Shown here: piece by piece, positions 56,576 to 64,000 of the stretch | How the letters are laid out: the number at the start of each line of letters is the position of its first letter | Position numbering within the stretch: position 1 is the stretch's first letter | NCBI GenBank assembly: GCA_000824805.1 | Contig: CCNA01000034.1 | Coordinates: forward strand, 248,001 to 312,000 | Length of the DNA stretch: 64,000 nucleotides | Reading direction: 5' to 3' | DNA from: Mesorhizobium sp. SOD10 | GTDB lineage: Bacteria; Pseudomonadota; Alphaproteobacteria; Rhizobiales; Rhizobiaceae | Notes under the pieces: generated by a model | Told to the model about the DNA's origin: nothing | Databases searched by the model: none | The model's input: only the letters and a program-made list of their open reading frames with translations | Translations under genes and position numbers: made by a program

Positions 56576-57538
56576 TCAACCCTTCAGCCCCAGCCACCGT
56601 GCGTAGATCTCCCCGACAATCCCGCGGCGGAAGATCAGCACGCAGACCATGAAGATGAGCCCGGTGGCGATCGTCACCGGGAAGCCGGAGGTGGCCAGAG
56701 TGTTCTCCAGGCCGACGACCAGGCCGGCGCCGACCACCGGGCCGACCATGGTGCCGATACCGCCGAGCAGCGTCATCAGGATCACCTCGCCCGACATCTG
56801 CCAGGTGACGTCGGTGAGCGTGGCGAACTGGAAGACGATCGCCTTCGTAGCTCCAGCAAGACCGGCAAGGGCCGCCGACATGACGAAGGCTGCGAGCTTA
56901 TAGCGGCCCACGGAATAGCCCAGCGAAATGGCGCGGTTCTCATTCTCCCTTATTGAGCGCAGGATCATGCCGAAGGGCGAGTTGACGATGCGCCAGACCG
57001 CGAAAACGCCGATCAGGAAGATCGCCAGCACGAAGAAGTACATGGTCATCGGCGCGTTGAGGTCGACGACGCCGAAGAGATGCCCGCGCGGCACGCCCTG
57101 GATGCCATCCTCGCCCTCGGTGAAAGGCGCCTGCACGCAGAAGAAATAGAACATCTGCGCCAGCGCCAGCGTGATCATGGCGAAATAGATGCCTTGCCTT
57201 CGGATGGCGAGGAAACCCATGACGAGGCCCATGCCCGCAGCACCCGCGGTGCCGAGTAGGATGCCGGCCTCGGGCGGCCAGCCCCAGGCTTTCACCGCAT
57301 AGGCGCAGAAATAGGCCGCGCCGCCGAAGAAGGCGGCATGGCCGAAGGACAGCAGGCCGGTATAGCCGAGCAACAGGTTGAAGGCGCAAGCGAAGAGCGC
57401 GAAGCAAAGCATCTTCATCACGAAGATCGGGTAGATGACGAAGGGCGCCGCGACCAGCGCCGTGATGCCCAGCGCAACCAGCGCCCGTTCCAGCCTGACG
57501 GAGGTGGCGCGTTCCGCGTGAAGGGTCGCCTCGCTCAT
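56576..57538 (-). CDS. livM: Branched-chain amino acid-type ABC transporter permease (LivM)
   Basis: A 320-residue inner-membrane permease with about nine hydrophobic segments: FALFACAFNLLLGYTGLLSF, GHAAFFGGAAYFCAYAVKAW, FLAIRRQGIYFAMITLALAQ, and the EAA-like loop SIRENENRAISLGYSVGRYK. GYTGLLSFGHAAFFG and the RENE.RA.SLGY loop are LivM hallmarks. Last gene of a five-gene transporter operon; its start is one base after the livH stop. Confidence 0.92.
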   Translation of the reverse strand: MSEATLHAERATSVRLERALVALGITALVAAPFVIYPIFVMKMLCFALFACAFNLLLGYTGLLSFGHAAFFGGAAYFCAYAVKAWGWPPEAGILLGTAGAAGMGLVMGFLAIRRQGIYFAMITLALAQMFYFFCVQAPFTEGEDGIQGVPRGHLFGVVDLNAPMTMYFFVLAIFLIGVFAVWRIVNSPFGMILRSIRENENRAISLGYSVGRYKLAAFVMSAALAGLAGATKAIVFQFATLTDVTWQMSGEVILMTLLGGIGTMVGPVVGAGLVVGLENTLATSGFPVTIATGLIFMVCVLIFRRGIVGEIYARWLGLKG

Positions 57539-57539
57539 C

Positions 57540-58427
57540 TCAGGCGTCCCTCCCGAACAGACCGGCGGGCCGCAACAGCAGCACGATCGCCATGATGACG
57601 AAGACGACGAGGTTCGAGGCCTCGGGATAGAACACCTTGGTCAGGCCCTCGGCGAGGCCAAGCATGTAGCCGGTGACGATGGCGCCGAGGATCGAGCCCA
57701 TGCCGCCGACCACCACGACGGCGAAGACGACGATGATGAGGTCCGAGCCCATCAGTGGGCTGACCTGATAGACAGGCGCGGCGAGAATGCCGGCGAGGCC
57801 CGCAAGAGCTGCGCCCAACCCGTAGGTGAGCGTGAGCAAAAGCGGCACGTTGACGCCGAAGGCCTGCACCAGTTGCGGATTCTCGGTGGCGGCGCGCAGA
57901 TATGAGCCGAGGCGGGTCTTCTCGATCAAAAGCCAGGTGCCGATGCACACGATGAGAGAGGCGACCACCACCCAGCCGCGATAATTGGGTAGGAACATGA
58001 AGCCGAGATTGGTGCCGCCGGCGAGCAGTGTCGGCACGGCATAAGGGTTGCCGGAGACGCCGTAGTAATAGCGGAACACCCCTTCGATCACCAAGGCGAG
58101 GCCGAATGTGAAGAGCAGGCCGTAAAGCGGGTCGAGACGGTAGAGCCGCGACAAAGCAAGGCGCTCAACCAGCATGCCGAACAGGCCGACGATCAGTGGC
58201 ACAAGGACAAGCGCCGGCCAGTAGCCGATGCCCATATGCACCAGCAGCAGGTAGCCGATGAAGGCGCCCAGCATATAGAGCGCGCCGTGGGCGAAGTTGA
58301 TGATGCGCAAGAGGCCAAAGATGACAGCCAGCCCAAGGCTGAGCATGGCGTAGAACGAGCCGTTGATCAGGCCGACCAAAAGCTGGCCGAGCAGTGCCTG
58401 GACGGGGATGCCGAAGATCATGGTCAT
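57540..58427 (-). CDS. livH: Branched-chain amino acid-type ABC transporter permease (LivH)
   Basis: A 295-residue permease: LLVGLINGSFYAMLSLGLAV, IFGLLRIINFAHGALYMLGA (the LivH NFAHG word), ALSRLYRLDPLYGLLFTFGL, SYLRAATENPQLVQAFGVNV (EAA loop) and MGSDLIIVVFAVVVVGGMGS, ILGAIVTGYMLGLAEGL. About eight membrane helices. It pairs with LivM to form the channel. It lies 7 bp after livF. Confidence 0.93.
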   Translation of the reverse strand: MTMIFGIPVQALLGQLLVGLINGSFYAMLSLGLAVIFGLLRIINFAHGALYMLGAFIGYLLLVHMGIGYWPALVLVPLIVGLFGMLVERLALSRLYRLDPLYGLLFTFGLALVIEGVFRYYYGVSGNPYAVPTLLAGGTNLGFMFLPNYRGWVVVASLIVCIGTWLLIEKTRLGSYLRAATENPQLVQAFGVNVPLLLTLTYGLGAALAGLAGILAAPVYQVSPLMGSDLIIVVFAVVVVGGMGSILGAIVTGYMLGLAEGLTKVFYPEASNLVVFVIMAIVLLLRPAGLFGRDA

Positions 58428-58434
58428 TGCGCCA

Positions 58435-59139
58435 TCATACCCCCAGCACCTCGTGCAGCTTATCGGTGTGCGCTGAAAGCTGGCCGACCGGGAAGCCTTC
58501 CACCACCTTGCCGTGGTCCATCAGGTAGAAACGGTCGGCGATGCGGGCGGCGAAGCGGAAATTCTGCTCGACTAGGAGGATGGTCATACCGCGCTTCTTC
58601 AGCGTCGCCAGCAACTCGCCGATGCGCTGGACGATGACCGGTGCCAGCCCTTCCGTCGGCTCGTCGAGCAAAAGCATCTCGACGCCGGTCCTCAAGATGC
58701 GGGCGATCGCCAACATTTGCTGCTCGCCGCCCGATAGCTTCGTGCCCTGGCTGCTGCGGCGTTCCTTGAGGTTGGGGAAGAGCTCGAAGATCTCTTCCAC
58801 GCTCATGCCGCCCTTTGCCACCACCGGCGGCAGGACGAGATTCTCGTCGACGGTCAGCGTCGCGAAGATGCCGCGCTCCTCCGGCACGAAGCCGATGCCC
58901 TGATGGGCGACGCGGTGAAGCGGCAGGCCGATCAGGTCCTTGCCGTTGAAGGTTACGGAGCCGGTGCGCTTGCGGATCAGTCCCATGATGGCGCGCAGCG
59001 TCGTCGTCTTGCCGACGCCGTTGCGGCCGAGCAGCGTCACGGTCTCGCCGCGCATGACGTCGAGATTGACGCCGTGCAGCGCATGGCCCTCACCATACCA
59101 GGCGTTCAGGTCGCGCACGGCAAGCAGCGGCTCACTCAT
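58435..59139 (-). CDS. livF: ABC transporter ATPase (LivF)
   Basis: A 234-residue ATPase: Walker A LLGRNGVGKTTTLRAIMGLI, Q-loop region IGFVPEERGIFATLTVDENL, signature KLSGGEQQMLAIARI, Walker B MLLLDEPTEGLAPV and the H-loop replaced by LLVEQNFRFA as in LivF proteins. ATG 59139 overlaps the livG stop by 8 bases. It powers uptake together with LivG. Confidence 0.93.
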   Translation of the reverse strand: MSEPLLAVRDLNAWYGEGHALHGVNLDVMRGETVTLLGRNGVGKTTTLRAIMGLIRKRTGSVTFNGKDLIGLPLHRVAHQGIGFVPEERGIFATLTVDENLVLPPVVAKGGMSVEEIFELFPNLKERRSSQGTKLSGGEQQMLAIARILRTGVEMLLLDEPTEGLAPVIVQRIGELLATLKKRGMTILLVEQNFRFAARIADRFYLMDHGKVVEGFPVGQLSAHTDKLHEVLGV

Positions 59140-59950
59140 GCTCCGTCCCCATGTAAGCGACGCGCACGCGCTCGTCCCGGCTGACGGTGGCATAGTCGCC
59201 GGCCGCCAGCACCTGGCCGCGCTGCATGACGGTGATCCAGTCGCAGAGGTCGGCGACAACGGTGAGATTGTGCTCGACCATCAGCACGGCGCGGTCCCTG
59301 GCCAGCGAGCGGATGATGCCGGAGATCATGCCGACATCCTCATGCCCCATCCCGGCCATCGGCTCGTCGAGCAGAAGCACTTTCGGGTCGAGCGCCAATG
59401 TCGTGGCGATCTCCAGCACGCGCTTGCGCCCATAGGAGAGATCGCCCGCCAGGCGATGCGCGACGTCGTCGAGGCCGACGATGGCAAGCAATTCGCGCGC
59501 TCTAGGCGTCAACTGGTCGAGCGCCGAGACGGGGCGCCAGAACTGGTAGCCCAGCCCGCTTGGGCGCTGCAGCGCCACGCGCACATTGTCGAGCACCGAG
59601 AGGTGCGGAAAGATCGCCGAAATCTGGAAGGAGCGCACGAGGCCCATGCGCGCCACTTTCGCCGGCGGCGTGCGGGTGATGTCGGTGCCGAGCAACTCGA
59701 TCCTGCCGCTGGTCGGCTGCAAGAACTTGGTCAACAGGTTGAAAATGGTCGTCTTGCCGGCGCCGTTCGGGCCGATGAGCGCATGGATCCTGGCGTGGTG
59801 GACATCGAGGTCGACATCTTTGACCGCGACGAAGCCGGCGAAGTCGCGCCGCAGACCGCGGGCGGAAAGCACCACCCGCGGCGTCTCATCGATGCTGTCC
59901 TGGCGGACAGCGGTGGCGGTGTCGGGCGTCACTTGGTGACGAGCGGGCAA
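59132..59950 (-). CDS. livG: ABC transporter ATPase (LivG)
   Basis: A protein of up to 272 residues: Walker A LIGPNGAGKTTIFNLLTKFL, VRSFQISAIFPHLSVLDNVR, signature DLSYGRKRVLEIATTL, Walker B VLLLDEPMAGMGHED and LMVEHNLTVVADLCDWITVM with the H-loop His. The signature is LSYG rather than LSGG, as often in LivG. The first residues (MPARHQVTPD) overlap the end of the binding-protein gene by 22 bases; a GTG start a few codons inside would give a four-base overlap and is equally likely. Confidence 0.9.
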   Translation of the reverse strand: MPARHQVTPDTATAVRQDSIDETPRVVLSARGLRRDFAGFVAVKDVDLDVHHARIHALIGPNGAGKTTIFNLLTKFLQPTSGRIELLGTDITRTPPAKVARMGLVRSFQISAIFPHLSVLDNVRVALQRPSGLGYQFWRPVSALDQLTPRARELLAIVGLDDVAHRLAGDLSYGRKRVLEIATTLALDPKVLLLDEPMAGMGHEDVGMISGIIRSLARDRAVLMVEHNLTVVADLCDWITVMQRGQVLAAGDYATVSRDERVRVAYMGTEHE

Positions 59951-61137
59951 CCGCTGTCCTCGGCCTTCATGAAGGCCTTGTCGCCGGGAATCGTCGCCAG
60001 ATAAGTGTAGTAATCCCAGTCTTTCTTCGACTCTTCCGGCTTCTTGACCTGATAGAGATACATGTCGTGCACCATGGAGCCGTCGGCCTGCACCTTGCCA
60101 TTGGCGGTGAAGACGTCGTTGACCGGCATCTCATGCAGTTGCTTGGCCACCGCCTCGGTCTCGTCGGTGCCGGCCTTGTCGATAGCCTTGAGATATTGCG
60201 TCACCGCCGAATAGGTGCCGGCCTGGATCATGTTGGGCATACGGTTGGTGCGCTTGAAGAAGCGCTGGGCAAATTCGCGGCTCTTGTCATCGCGGTCCCA
60301 GTAAAACCCTTCGGTCAGCACAACGCCCTGCGCCGCCTGCAGGCCGAGACCGTGCACTTCGGCCAGCGTGAACAGCAGCGCCGCCAGCCGCTGGCCGCCG
60401 GCGACGATGCCGAACTCGGCGGCCTGCTTGATCGAATTGGATGTGTCGAGGCCGGCATTGGCGAGCCCGACGATCTTGGCGCCGGAGGACTGCGCCTGGA
60501 GCAGGAAGGACGAATAGTCGGTGGAGCCGAGCGGATAGCGCACTTCGCCCAGCACCTTGCCGCCGCTGGCCTCGACCAGCTTGGCGGTCTGGTCCTTCAG
60601 CGAATAGCCGAAGGCGTAGTCCACGGTGATGAAATACCAGCTATCGCCGCCCTGCTTGACCAGCTCGCCGCCCGTGCCGACGGCCTGCGAATGGGTGTCA
60701 TAGGCCCAGTGGAAGCCGTAGGGCGAGCATTGCTTGCCGGTGAGGTCGGTGGCGGCAGCACCCGTGACGATGTCGATCTTCTTCTTTTCCTTGGAAAGCC
60801 CCTGGACGGCCAGGGCCACGGACGAGGTCGTGAGCTCCATGATCGCGTCGACCTGCTCGGTGTCGTACCACTGACGCGCGATGTTGGAGGCGATGTCGGG
60901 CTTGTTCTGATGGTCGGCGCTGACGATCTCGATCGGCGCGCCCTGCACCTTGCCGCCGAAATCCTCGACCGCCATCTTGGCGGCCTCGACCGACCATTTG
61001 CCGCCGAAATCGGCGTAGACACCCGACTGGTCGTTCAAGATGCCGATCTTGACCTTGCCGTCGGAAATCTGGCCGGCCGCCGCCGGCATTGCGGTCGCCG
61101 CGAGCAGCGCGGCCGAGACGAGACAGGATGCTTTCAC
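59929..61137 (-). CDS. Periplasmic substrate-binding protein (LivK/amide-type)
   Basis: A 402-residue exported protein: signal peptide MKASCLVSAALLAATAMPAA, cleavage near AAG-QI, then VKIGILNDQSGVYADFGGKW, SVEAAKMAVEDFGGKVQGAP, IEIVSADHQNKPDIASNIAR, TVDYAFGYSLKDQTAKLVEA and STDYSSFLLQAQSSGAKIVG. This is the type-I periplasmic fold of LivJ/LivK and urea/amide-binding relatives. First gene of the five-gene transporter operon. The ligand may be an amino acid or derivative handled by the nearby lyases and amidohydrolases; this is inference. Confidence 0.9.
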   Translation of the reverse strand: MKASCLVSAALLAATAMPAAAGQISDGKVKIGILNDQSGVYADFGGKWSVEAAKMAVEDFGGKVQGAPIEIVSADHQNKPDIASNIARQWYDTEQVDAIMELTTSSVALAVQGLSKEKKKIDIVTGAAATDLTGKQCSPYGFHWAYDTHSQAVGTGGELVKQGGDSWYFITVDYAFGYSLKDQTAKLVEASGGKVLGEVRYPLGSTDYSSFLLQAQSSGAKIVGLANAGLDTSNSIKQAAEFGIVAGGQRLAALLFTLAEVHGLGLQAAQGVVLTEGFYWDRDDKSREFAQRFFKRTNRMPNMIQAGTYSAVTQYLKAIDKAGTDETEAVAKQLHEMPVNDVFTANGKVQADGSMVHDMYLYQVKKPEESKKDWDYYTYLATIPGDKAFMKAEDSGCPLVTK

Positions 61138-61472
61138 TGGTGGTTCCTCCCTGGTGGCCAGCCACAGGAAACGCGGCGGCCTCGCGATGGTTCAATGGTT
61201 GCGCCCGATATCTTGGAAAATGCGGGTTTCGCGCCCGGTTGCCCTCCTCTGCCCGACCCTCTACCGCCCCGCATGCAGGAACCTAGCATCACATTTCATG
61301 AGCCTGGAATGCTATTTTCGTAGCATGGCGCATGGGCAGGTGATGTCACGGCAGCGTGACCGTTCGTCAGCCTTGAACACCAAGCGTCGCTCTCACGTCG
61401 CGGCCACTTGTTTTGCTGTCGAAGACATCGGAACGCTAGGCTTCGGACTGCGCGCCGACAATGACCGGCCGC
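61138..61472. other. Gene-free stretch upstream of the transporter operon
   Basis: About 335 bp between the convergent-side end of the dehydrogenase gene and the start of the binding-protein gene. It should hold the transporter promoter; GGGAGGAACCACC just before 61137 is its ribosome site region. No coding signal. Confidence 0.5.
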
Positions 61473-62180
61473 TCACCACGGCAGCCTTTTGCCGTCGCGG
61501 AAAAAGCCGCCGGTCGGGCCGTCGTCGGGCAAGGTCGCGGCCCAGACGATGCCGGCCGCTCCTTCCGCGACCGGCCGCCCGCCGGGACCGCCCATCTCGG
61601 TCGCGACCCAGCCGGGGCAGATCGAATTGACCAGGACGCCTGAGCCGCGCAGTTCCGCGGCCAGGATGCGGGTCAGCGCGTTGAGCGTCGCCTTGCTGGT
61701 CGAGTAGGCCGGCGCGCCGGCACCCATCGAAGCGAGCGAACCACCCTCCGAGGAGACGTTGACCAGCCGGCCATGGCCGGAAGCGCCAAGCAGCGGCGCG
61801 AAGGCAGCGGCCACGCGCCAGGCGCCGAAGACATTGGTCTCGAAGGCCTCGCGGATCACGGTCCAGTCGGGCTCGAGCGCCCGCGCCGAAGGGTCGTAAT
61901 GGATCGCCGCGTTGTTGACCAAAATATCGAGCCGACCGAACCGGCGTTCGACCTCTGCCGCGGCGCGGGCCGCTGCCTCGGGCGCGGCGACATCCAACTC
62001 GATGGCTTCGACCTTGCCGCGAAGCCGCTTCGACGCCGCCTCGCCCTTGGCAAGATCACGCACGCCGATCAGCACGGCGAAGCCGAGTTCGGCCAGTTGC
62101 CTTGCCGTCTCCAGGCCAATGCCACGGTTGCCGCCGGTGACGAGCGCCACCTTGCCGGAAGGATCTGCGTTGGTGGTCAT
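61473..62180 (-). CDS. Short-chain dehydrogenase/reductase
   Basis: A 235-residue NAD(P)-dependent oxidoreductase: cofactor motif VALVTGGNRGIGLETARQLA, DILVNNAAIHYDP, catalytic Ser in VNVSSEGGSLASMG, catalytic Tyr-x3-Lys in PAYSTSKATLNALTRILAAE, and NSICPGWVATEMGGPGGRPV. Complete, with all active-site residues (N-S-Y-K). The carbonyl-reductase-like layout (RGIGLETARQLAELGF, GPGG.RPV.EGA..IVWAATLP) suggests reduction of small carbonyl compounds. ATG 62180 is chosen because the family motif begins soon after. Confidence 0.9.
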   Translation of the reverse strand: MTTNADPSGKVALVTGGNRGIGLETARQLAELGFAVLIGVRDLAKGEAASKRLRGKVEAIELDVAAPEAAARAAAEVERRFGRLDILVNNAAIHYDPSARALEPDWTVIREAFETNVFGAWRVAAAFAPLLGASGHGRLVNVSSEGGSLASMGAGAPAYSTSKATLNALTRILAAELRGSGVLVNSICPGWVATEMGGPGGRPVAEGAAGIVWAATLPDDGPTGGFFRDGKRLPW

Positions 62181-62532
62181 TGTTCCTGCTCCTGTTCGGG
62201 ACGTCGACAGCAAGATGGCACCGATCGGATCGAATGATTAGGGCGCGGAACTCGCACGCATCGTGCGATTGGGCTCATGAAAAGCCTGCCCCAACCGGCC
62301 GATGGATGGCCGCTTTCATCGCAAGCCGATGGCCGATCGCCACGGCGACTGTTGCCGGCCCGCACTTGCACCGCGGCCATCCCTTTCCGCGGGGAGGAGC
62401 CGGACACAATCGGGAAACAAGATTCAACAGTGTGGAAAAGCTCGCGAAAAGAGCTGCTGTCATAACGGTAACCGGAGCAGCCGATCGACGCGGCGCGACA
62501 ACGGACATCGATCCTCGAAAGGAATGCCGACG
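62181..62532. other. Gene-free stretch between divergent genes
   Basis: About 350 bp between the dehydrogenase start and the His-rich exported protein start. Open frames are chance frames. It should contain both promoters; no EcfG-type match was found. Confidence 0.45.
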
Positions 62533-62844
62533 ATGAAAAAGACCCTTCTTTCCGCACTCGGCCTTGCCGTCGCGCTCGCTTTCGCGGTGCCGGCCGCCAA
62601 CGCCCAGACCACGACGACCACGACTCCGGCGGCAACCACGGCTCCGGGCGCGACCACCGCCGCTCCGGCGGCCGCCGAAACGGCAAAGCCCGCCGCCAAT
62701 GGCCCGCACAAGAAACTGAAGAAGCATCATCGCCGCCATCACGCCCGCAAGCACCACCTTAGGAATTACCGCAAGCATCATGTGCGGAAGCATCACGTGC
62801 GCAAGCACCATGTGAAGAAGCATGTTGCGAAGAAGGCCGCGTAA
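62533..62844 (+). CDS. Exported His/Lys-rich protein
   Basis: A 103-residue exported protein with signal peptide MKKTLLSALGLAVALAFAVP, AANA-QT cleavage. Next comes a Thr/Ala/Pro linker (residues 25-58), then a strongly basic His-rich tail with repeated KHH units: KKLKKHHRRHHARKHHLRNY, then four copies of a K-H-H-V-(R/K)-K type unit. The tail could bind metals or acidic polymers such as nucleic acid or lipopolysaccharide. GAAAGGA lies upstream of ATG 62533. A strong terminator follows. Similar rhizobial proteins are annotated only as hypothetical. Confidence 0.8.
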   Translation: MKKTLLSALGLAVALAFAVPAANAQTTTTTTPAATTAPGATTAAPAAAETAKPAANGPHKKLKKHHRRHHARKHHLRNYRKHHVRKHHVRKHHVKKHVAKKAA

Positions 62845-62918
62845 GACCTGTCGCGTTTCATGACCGGATGATCCTGGACCGCTTGCAAAGGGTTCAGGAT
62901 CATCGCTTCCCGAAAACG

Positions 62919-62949
62919 CCGCCCTCCCTTCCGGGCGGCGTTTTTTGTT
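62919..62949. terminator. Strong terminator between convergent genes
   Basis: AAAACGCCGCCC-TCCCTTCC-GGGCGGCGTTTT then TT: a stem of 11-12 bp with A and T runs at both ends, so it can work on both strands, for the His-rich protein gene and the converging YdeI-type gene. Confidence 0.85.
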
Positions 62950-63032
62950 TGCGGTTCTAGTGCGGAATGATCTTCTCCGAAAGCCGGCGACCACTTTTCG
63001 CTAGCCGCGGTCGTTCGGTTCGGGATCATGCC

Positions 63033-63629
63033 CTACTTCTTCTGCGGGTGGATCGTCTCGCCGCGCTTCAGCATCGCCACCAGATCGGCGATCTTCTTCT
63101 TGCGCCCTGCCTCGGTCTTCATGTTGTGGGTGCGGAAGGCGAGCGCGAAGCGGTTCTGCGCCGAAAGCTTCTCCAGCATTGCCTTCGCCTTCGGCTCGGC
63201 ATCGATCGCGGCCTGCAGGTCGGGCGGGATGGTCATCTCCCTCGATCCGCCATAGGCGCGGTCCCAGCGACCGTCGGCCTTGGCGGCCTCGACCTCGCGC
63301 AGGCCGTGCTCGGTCATGCGGCCCGCCTCAATCAGGCGCGCGACATTGTCGATGTTGATCTTACTCCAGATGCTCTTTTTGCCGCGCGGCGTGTAGCGCT
63401 GCAGGAAGCTCTTGTCGTCGAGCGACTTCCGCACCGCGTCGATCCAGCCGAAGCAGAGCACGACGTCGATCGCCTCCTTCGGCGTGATCGACGGTAGCCC
63501 AGAACCGACCTTGTGGATCTTGATCCAGACCTCGCTTTCGCCGGCGTGATTGTCGGCAAGCCAGGCATAGAAGCTTTCCGCATCGGGAAATTCACGCACC
63601 TTGTCCGGATCGACCTTGATCGGGGCCAT
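63033..63629 (-). CDS. YdeI/OmdA family protein
   Basis: A 198-residue protein: FPDAESFYAWLADNHAGESE, VWIKIHKVGSGLPSITPKEA, IDVVLCFGWIDAVRKSLDDK, SFLQRYTPRGKKSIWSKINI, and the C-terminal LSAQNRFALAFRTHNMKTEA, GRKKKIADLVAMLKRGETIH. The words CFGWID, RYTPRG..SIWSKIN and GRKKKI are diagnostic of the YdeI/OmpD-associated family, which affects peptide or bacteriocin resistance in enterobacteria; the mechanism is unknown. ATG 63629 follows GAGGTGACG. Confidence 0.9.
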   Translation of the reverse strand: MAPIKVDPDKVREFPDAESFYAWLADNHAGESEVWIKIHKVGSGLPSITPKEAIDVVLCFGWIDAVRKSLDDKSFLQRYTPRGKKSIWSKINIDNVARLIEAGRMTEHGLREVEAAKADGRWDRAYGGSREMTIPPDLQAAIDAEPKAKAMLEKLSAQNRFALAFRTHNMKTEAGRKKKIADLVAMLKRGETIHPQKK

Positions 63630-63817
63630 CGTCACCTCGTGTTCATCGTACACCAATGTGGACGATTCCGCGGCGGTTGTAGCGACCGCTGGTGCCAGTT
63701 TCTGTCAGCAGGCGGTACATGCCATCGGACGCTCCGATACCATAATCGGTTTCTTCCGTTTCCGCTTCGCGCGGCAGCCTGCCAAAACCCCTGCCGATGC
63801 AGAGGAAAGGCGTGGAC

Positions 63818-64000
63818 ATGGACAAGCAAAAAATCCTGGTCGTCGGCGGCAGTTCGGGCATGGGGCTGGCGCTTGCCAGACGATGCCTCGAGGAAGGCGC
63901 GCAGGTCATCATCGCCGGGCGCGGCGAAGCGAAGCTGAACGCGGCGCGGGAAGCGCTCGGCCGCCGGGACACACTTCTAACGGCCGTGGCCGACATCAGC
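63818..64000 (+). CDS. Short-chain dehydrogenase, 5' part only
   Basis: The first 61 codons of a gene cut by the window edge: MDKQKILVVGGSSGMGLALA, RRCLEEGAQVIIAGRGEAKL, NAAREALGRRDTLLTAVADI. The GGSSGMG cofactor-binding motif and VADI at the expected spacing identify a short-chain dehydrogenase. AGAGGAAAGG lies upstream of ATG 63818. Confidence 0.85.
   Translation, partial: MDKQKILVVGGSSGMGLALARRCLEEGAQVIIAGRGEAKLNAAREALGRRDTLLTAVADIS

Noticed and set aside
1..64000. CRISPR arrays, tRNA or rRNA genes, insertion sequences, attachment sites
   Set aside because: No regular spaced repeats, cloverleaf sequences, transposase genes or convincing duplicated att sequence were found. The palindromic repeats are not spaced like CRISPR.

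Overview
The window is chromosomal DNA of a high-GC alphaproteobacterium, most likely Mesorhizobium or a close relative in the Phyllobacteriaceae. The signs are DUF982- and DUF6894-type small proteins, an HWE-family histidine kinase, GGAAC-N16-cGTT (EcfG/RpoE2-type) stress promoters, an Omp25/31-type outer-membrane protein, and many palindromic RIME-like intergenic repeats. No tRNA, rRNA, CRISPR array or insertion sequence was found.

Positions 1 to about 26.2 kb are a podovirus-type (T7-like) prophage or domesticated particle locus, transcribed mainly on the minus strand. Going right to left it holds small terminase, large terminase (split in two), three copies of a long virion protein that starts MVHIIPLF, a Gp13-type protein, portal, a Bbp19-type protein, a cell-wall hydrolase, scaffold, major capsid, tail tubular protein A and a tail protein that leaves the window. 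No integrase, repressor or replication gene is visible. Non-phage genes sit between the structural genes: an outer-membrane protein, two lipoproteins, a methyltransferase and several small secreted proteins. Several are bracketed by palindromic repeats.

The most interesting part is 16.4-22.7 kb. One virion protein copy (20392-22734) ends in a nuclease-like polymorphic-toxin domain and overlaps by one base a small cytosolic gene with the features of its immunity gene (19964-20392). Next to it lie a decayed second virion copy, an orphan C-terminal module and two more immunity paralogues. The other virion copy (9804-11992) and the hydrolase at 6632-7861 share a SleB-like cell-wall hydrolase domain, with three tandem signal-peptide paralogues between them. 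The whole reads as a phage-derived delivery particle with exchangeable toxic payloads and matching immunity genes. Payloads acting on the wall are paired with exported candidates, and payloads acting on DNA with cytosolic ones. The function is inference; the gene layout is directly visible.

From 26.3 to 47 kb is a stress and housekeeping region of many small genes: CsbD, KGG, DUF892, DUF3606, SPW, DUF883-like, DoxX, an Nramp transporter, an HWE kinase and Crp/Fnr and Lrp regulators. At least seven transcription units carry EcfG-type promoter matches. There are also remnants of a Crp-type regulator and a short-chain dehydrogenase.

From 47 to 61 kb is amino-acid metabolism: an Lrp regulator with divergent azlCD exporter genes, a PAS-GGDEF-EAL protein, two diaminopropionate ammonia-lyase paralogues interleaved with two M20-type amidohydrolases, a divergent Lrp regulator, and a full branched-chain amino-acid-type ABC transporter. 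The right end has two short-chain dehydrogenases, a His-rich exported protein and a YdeI-family protein.
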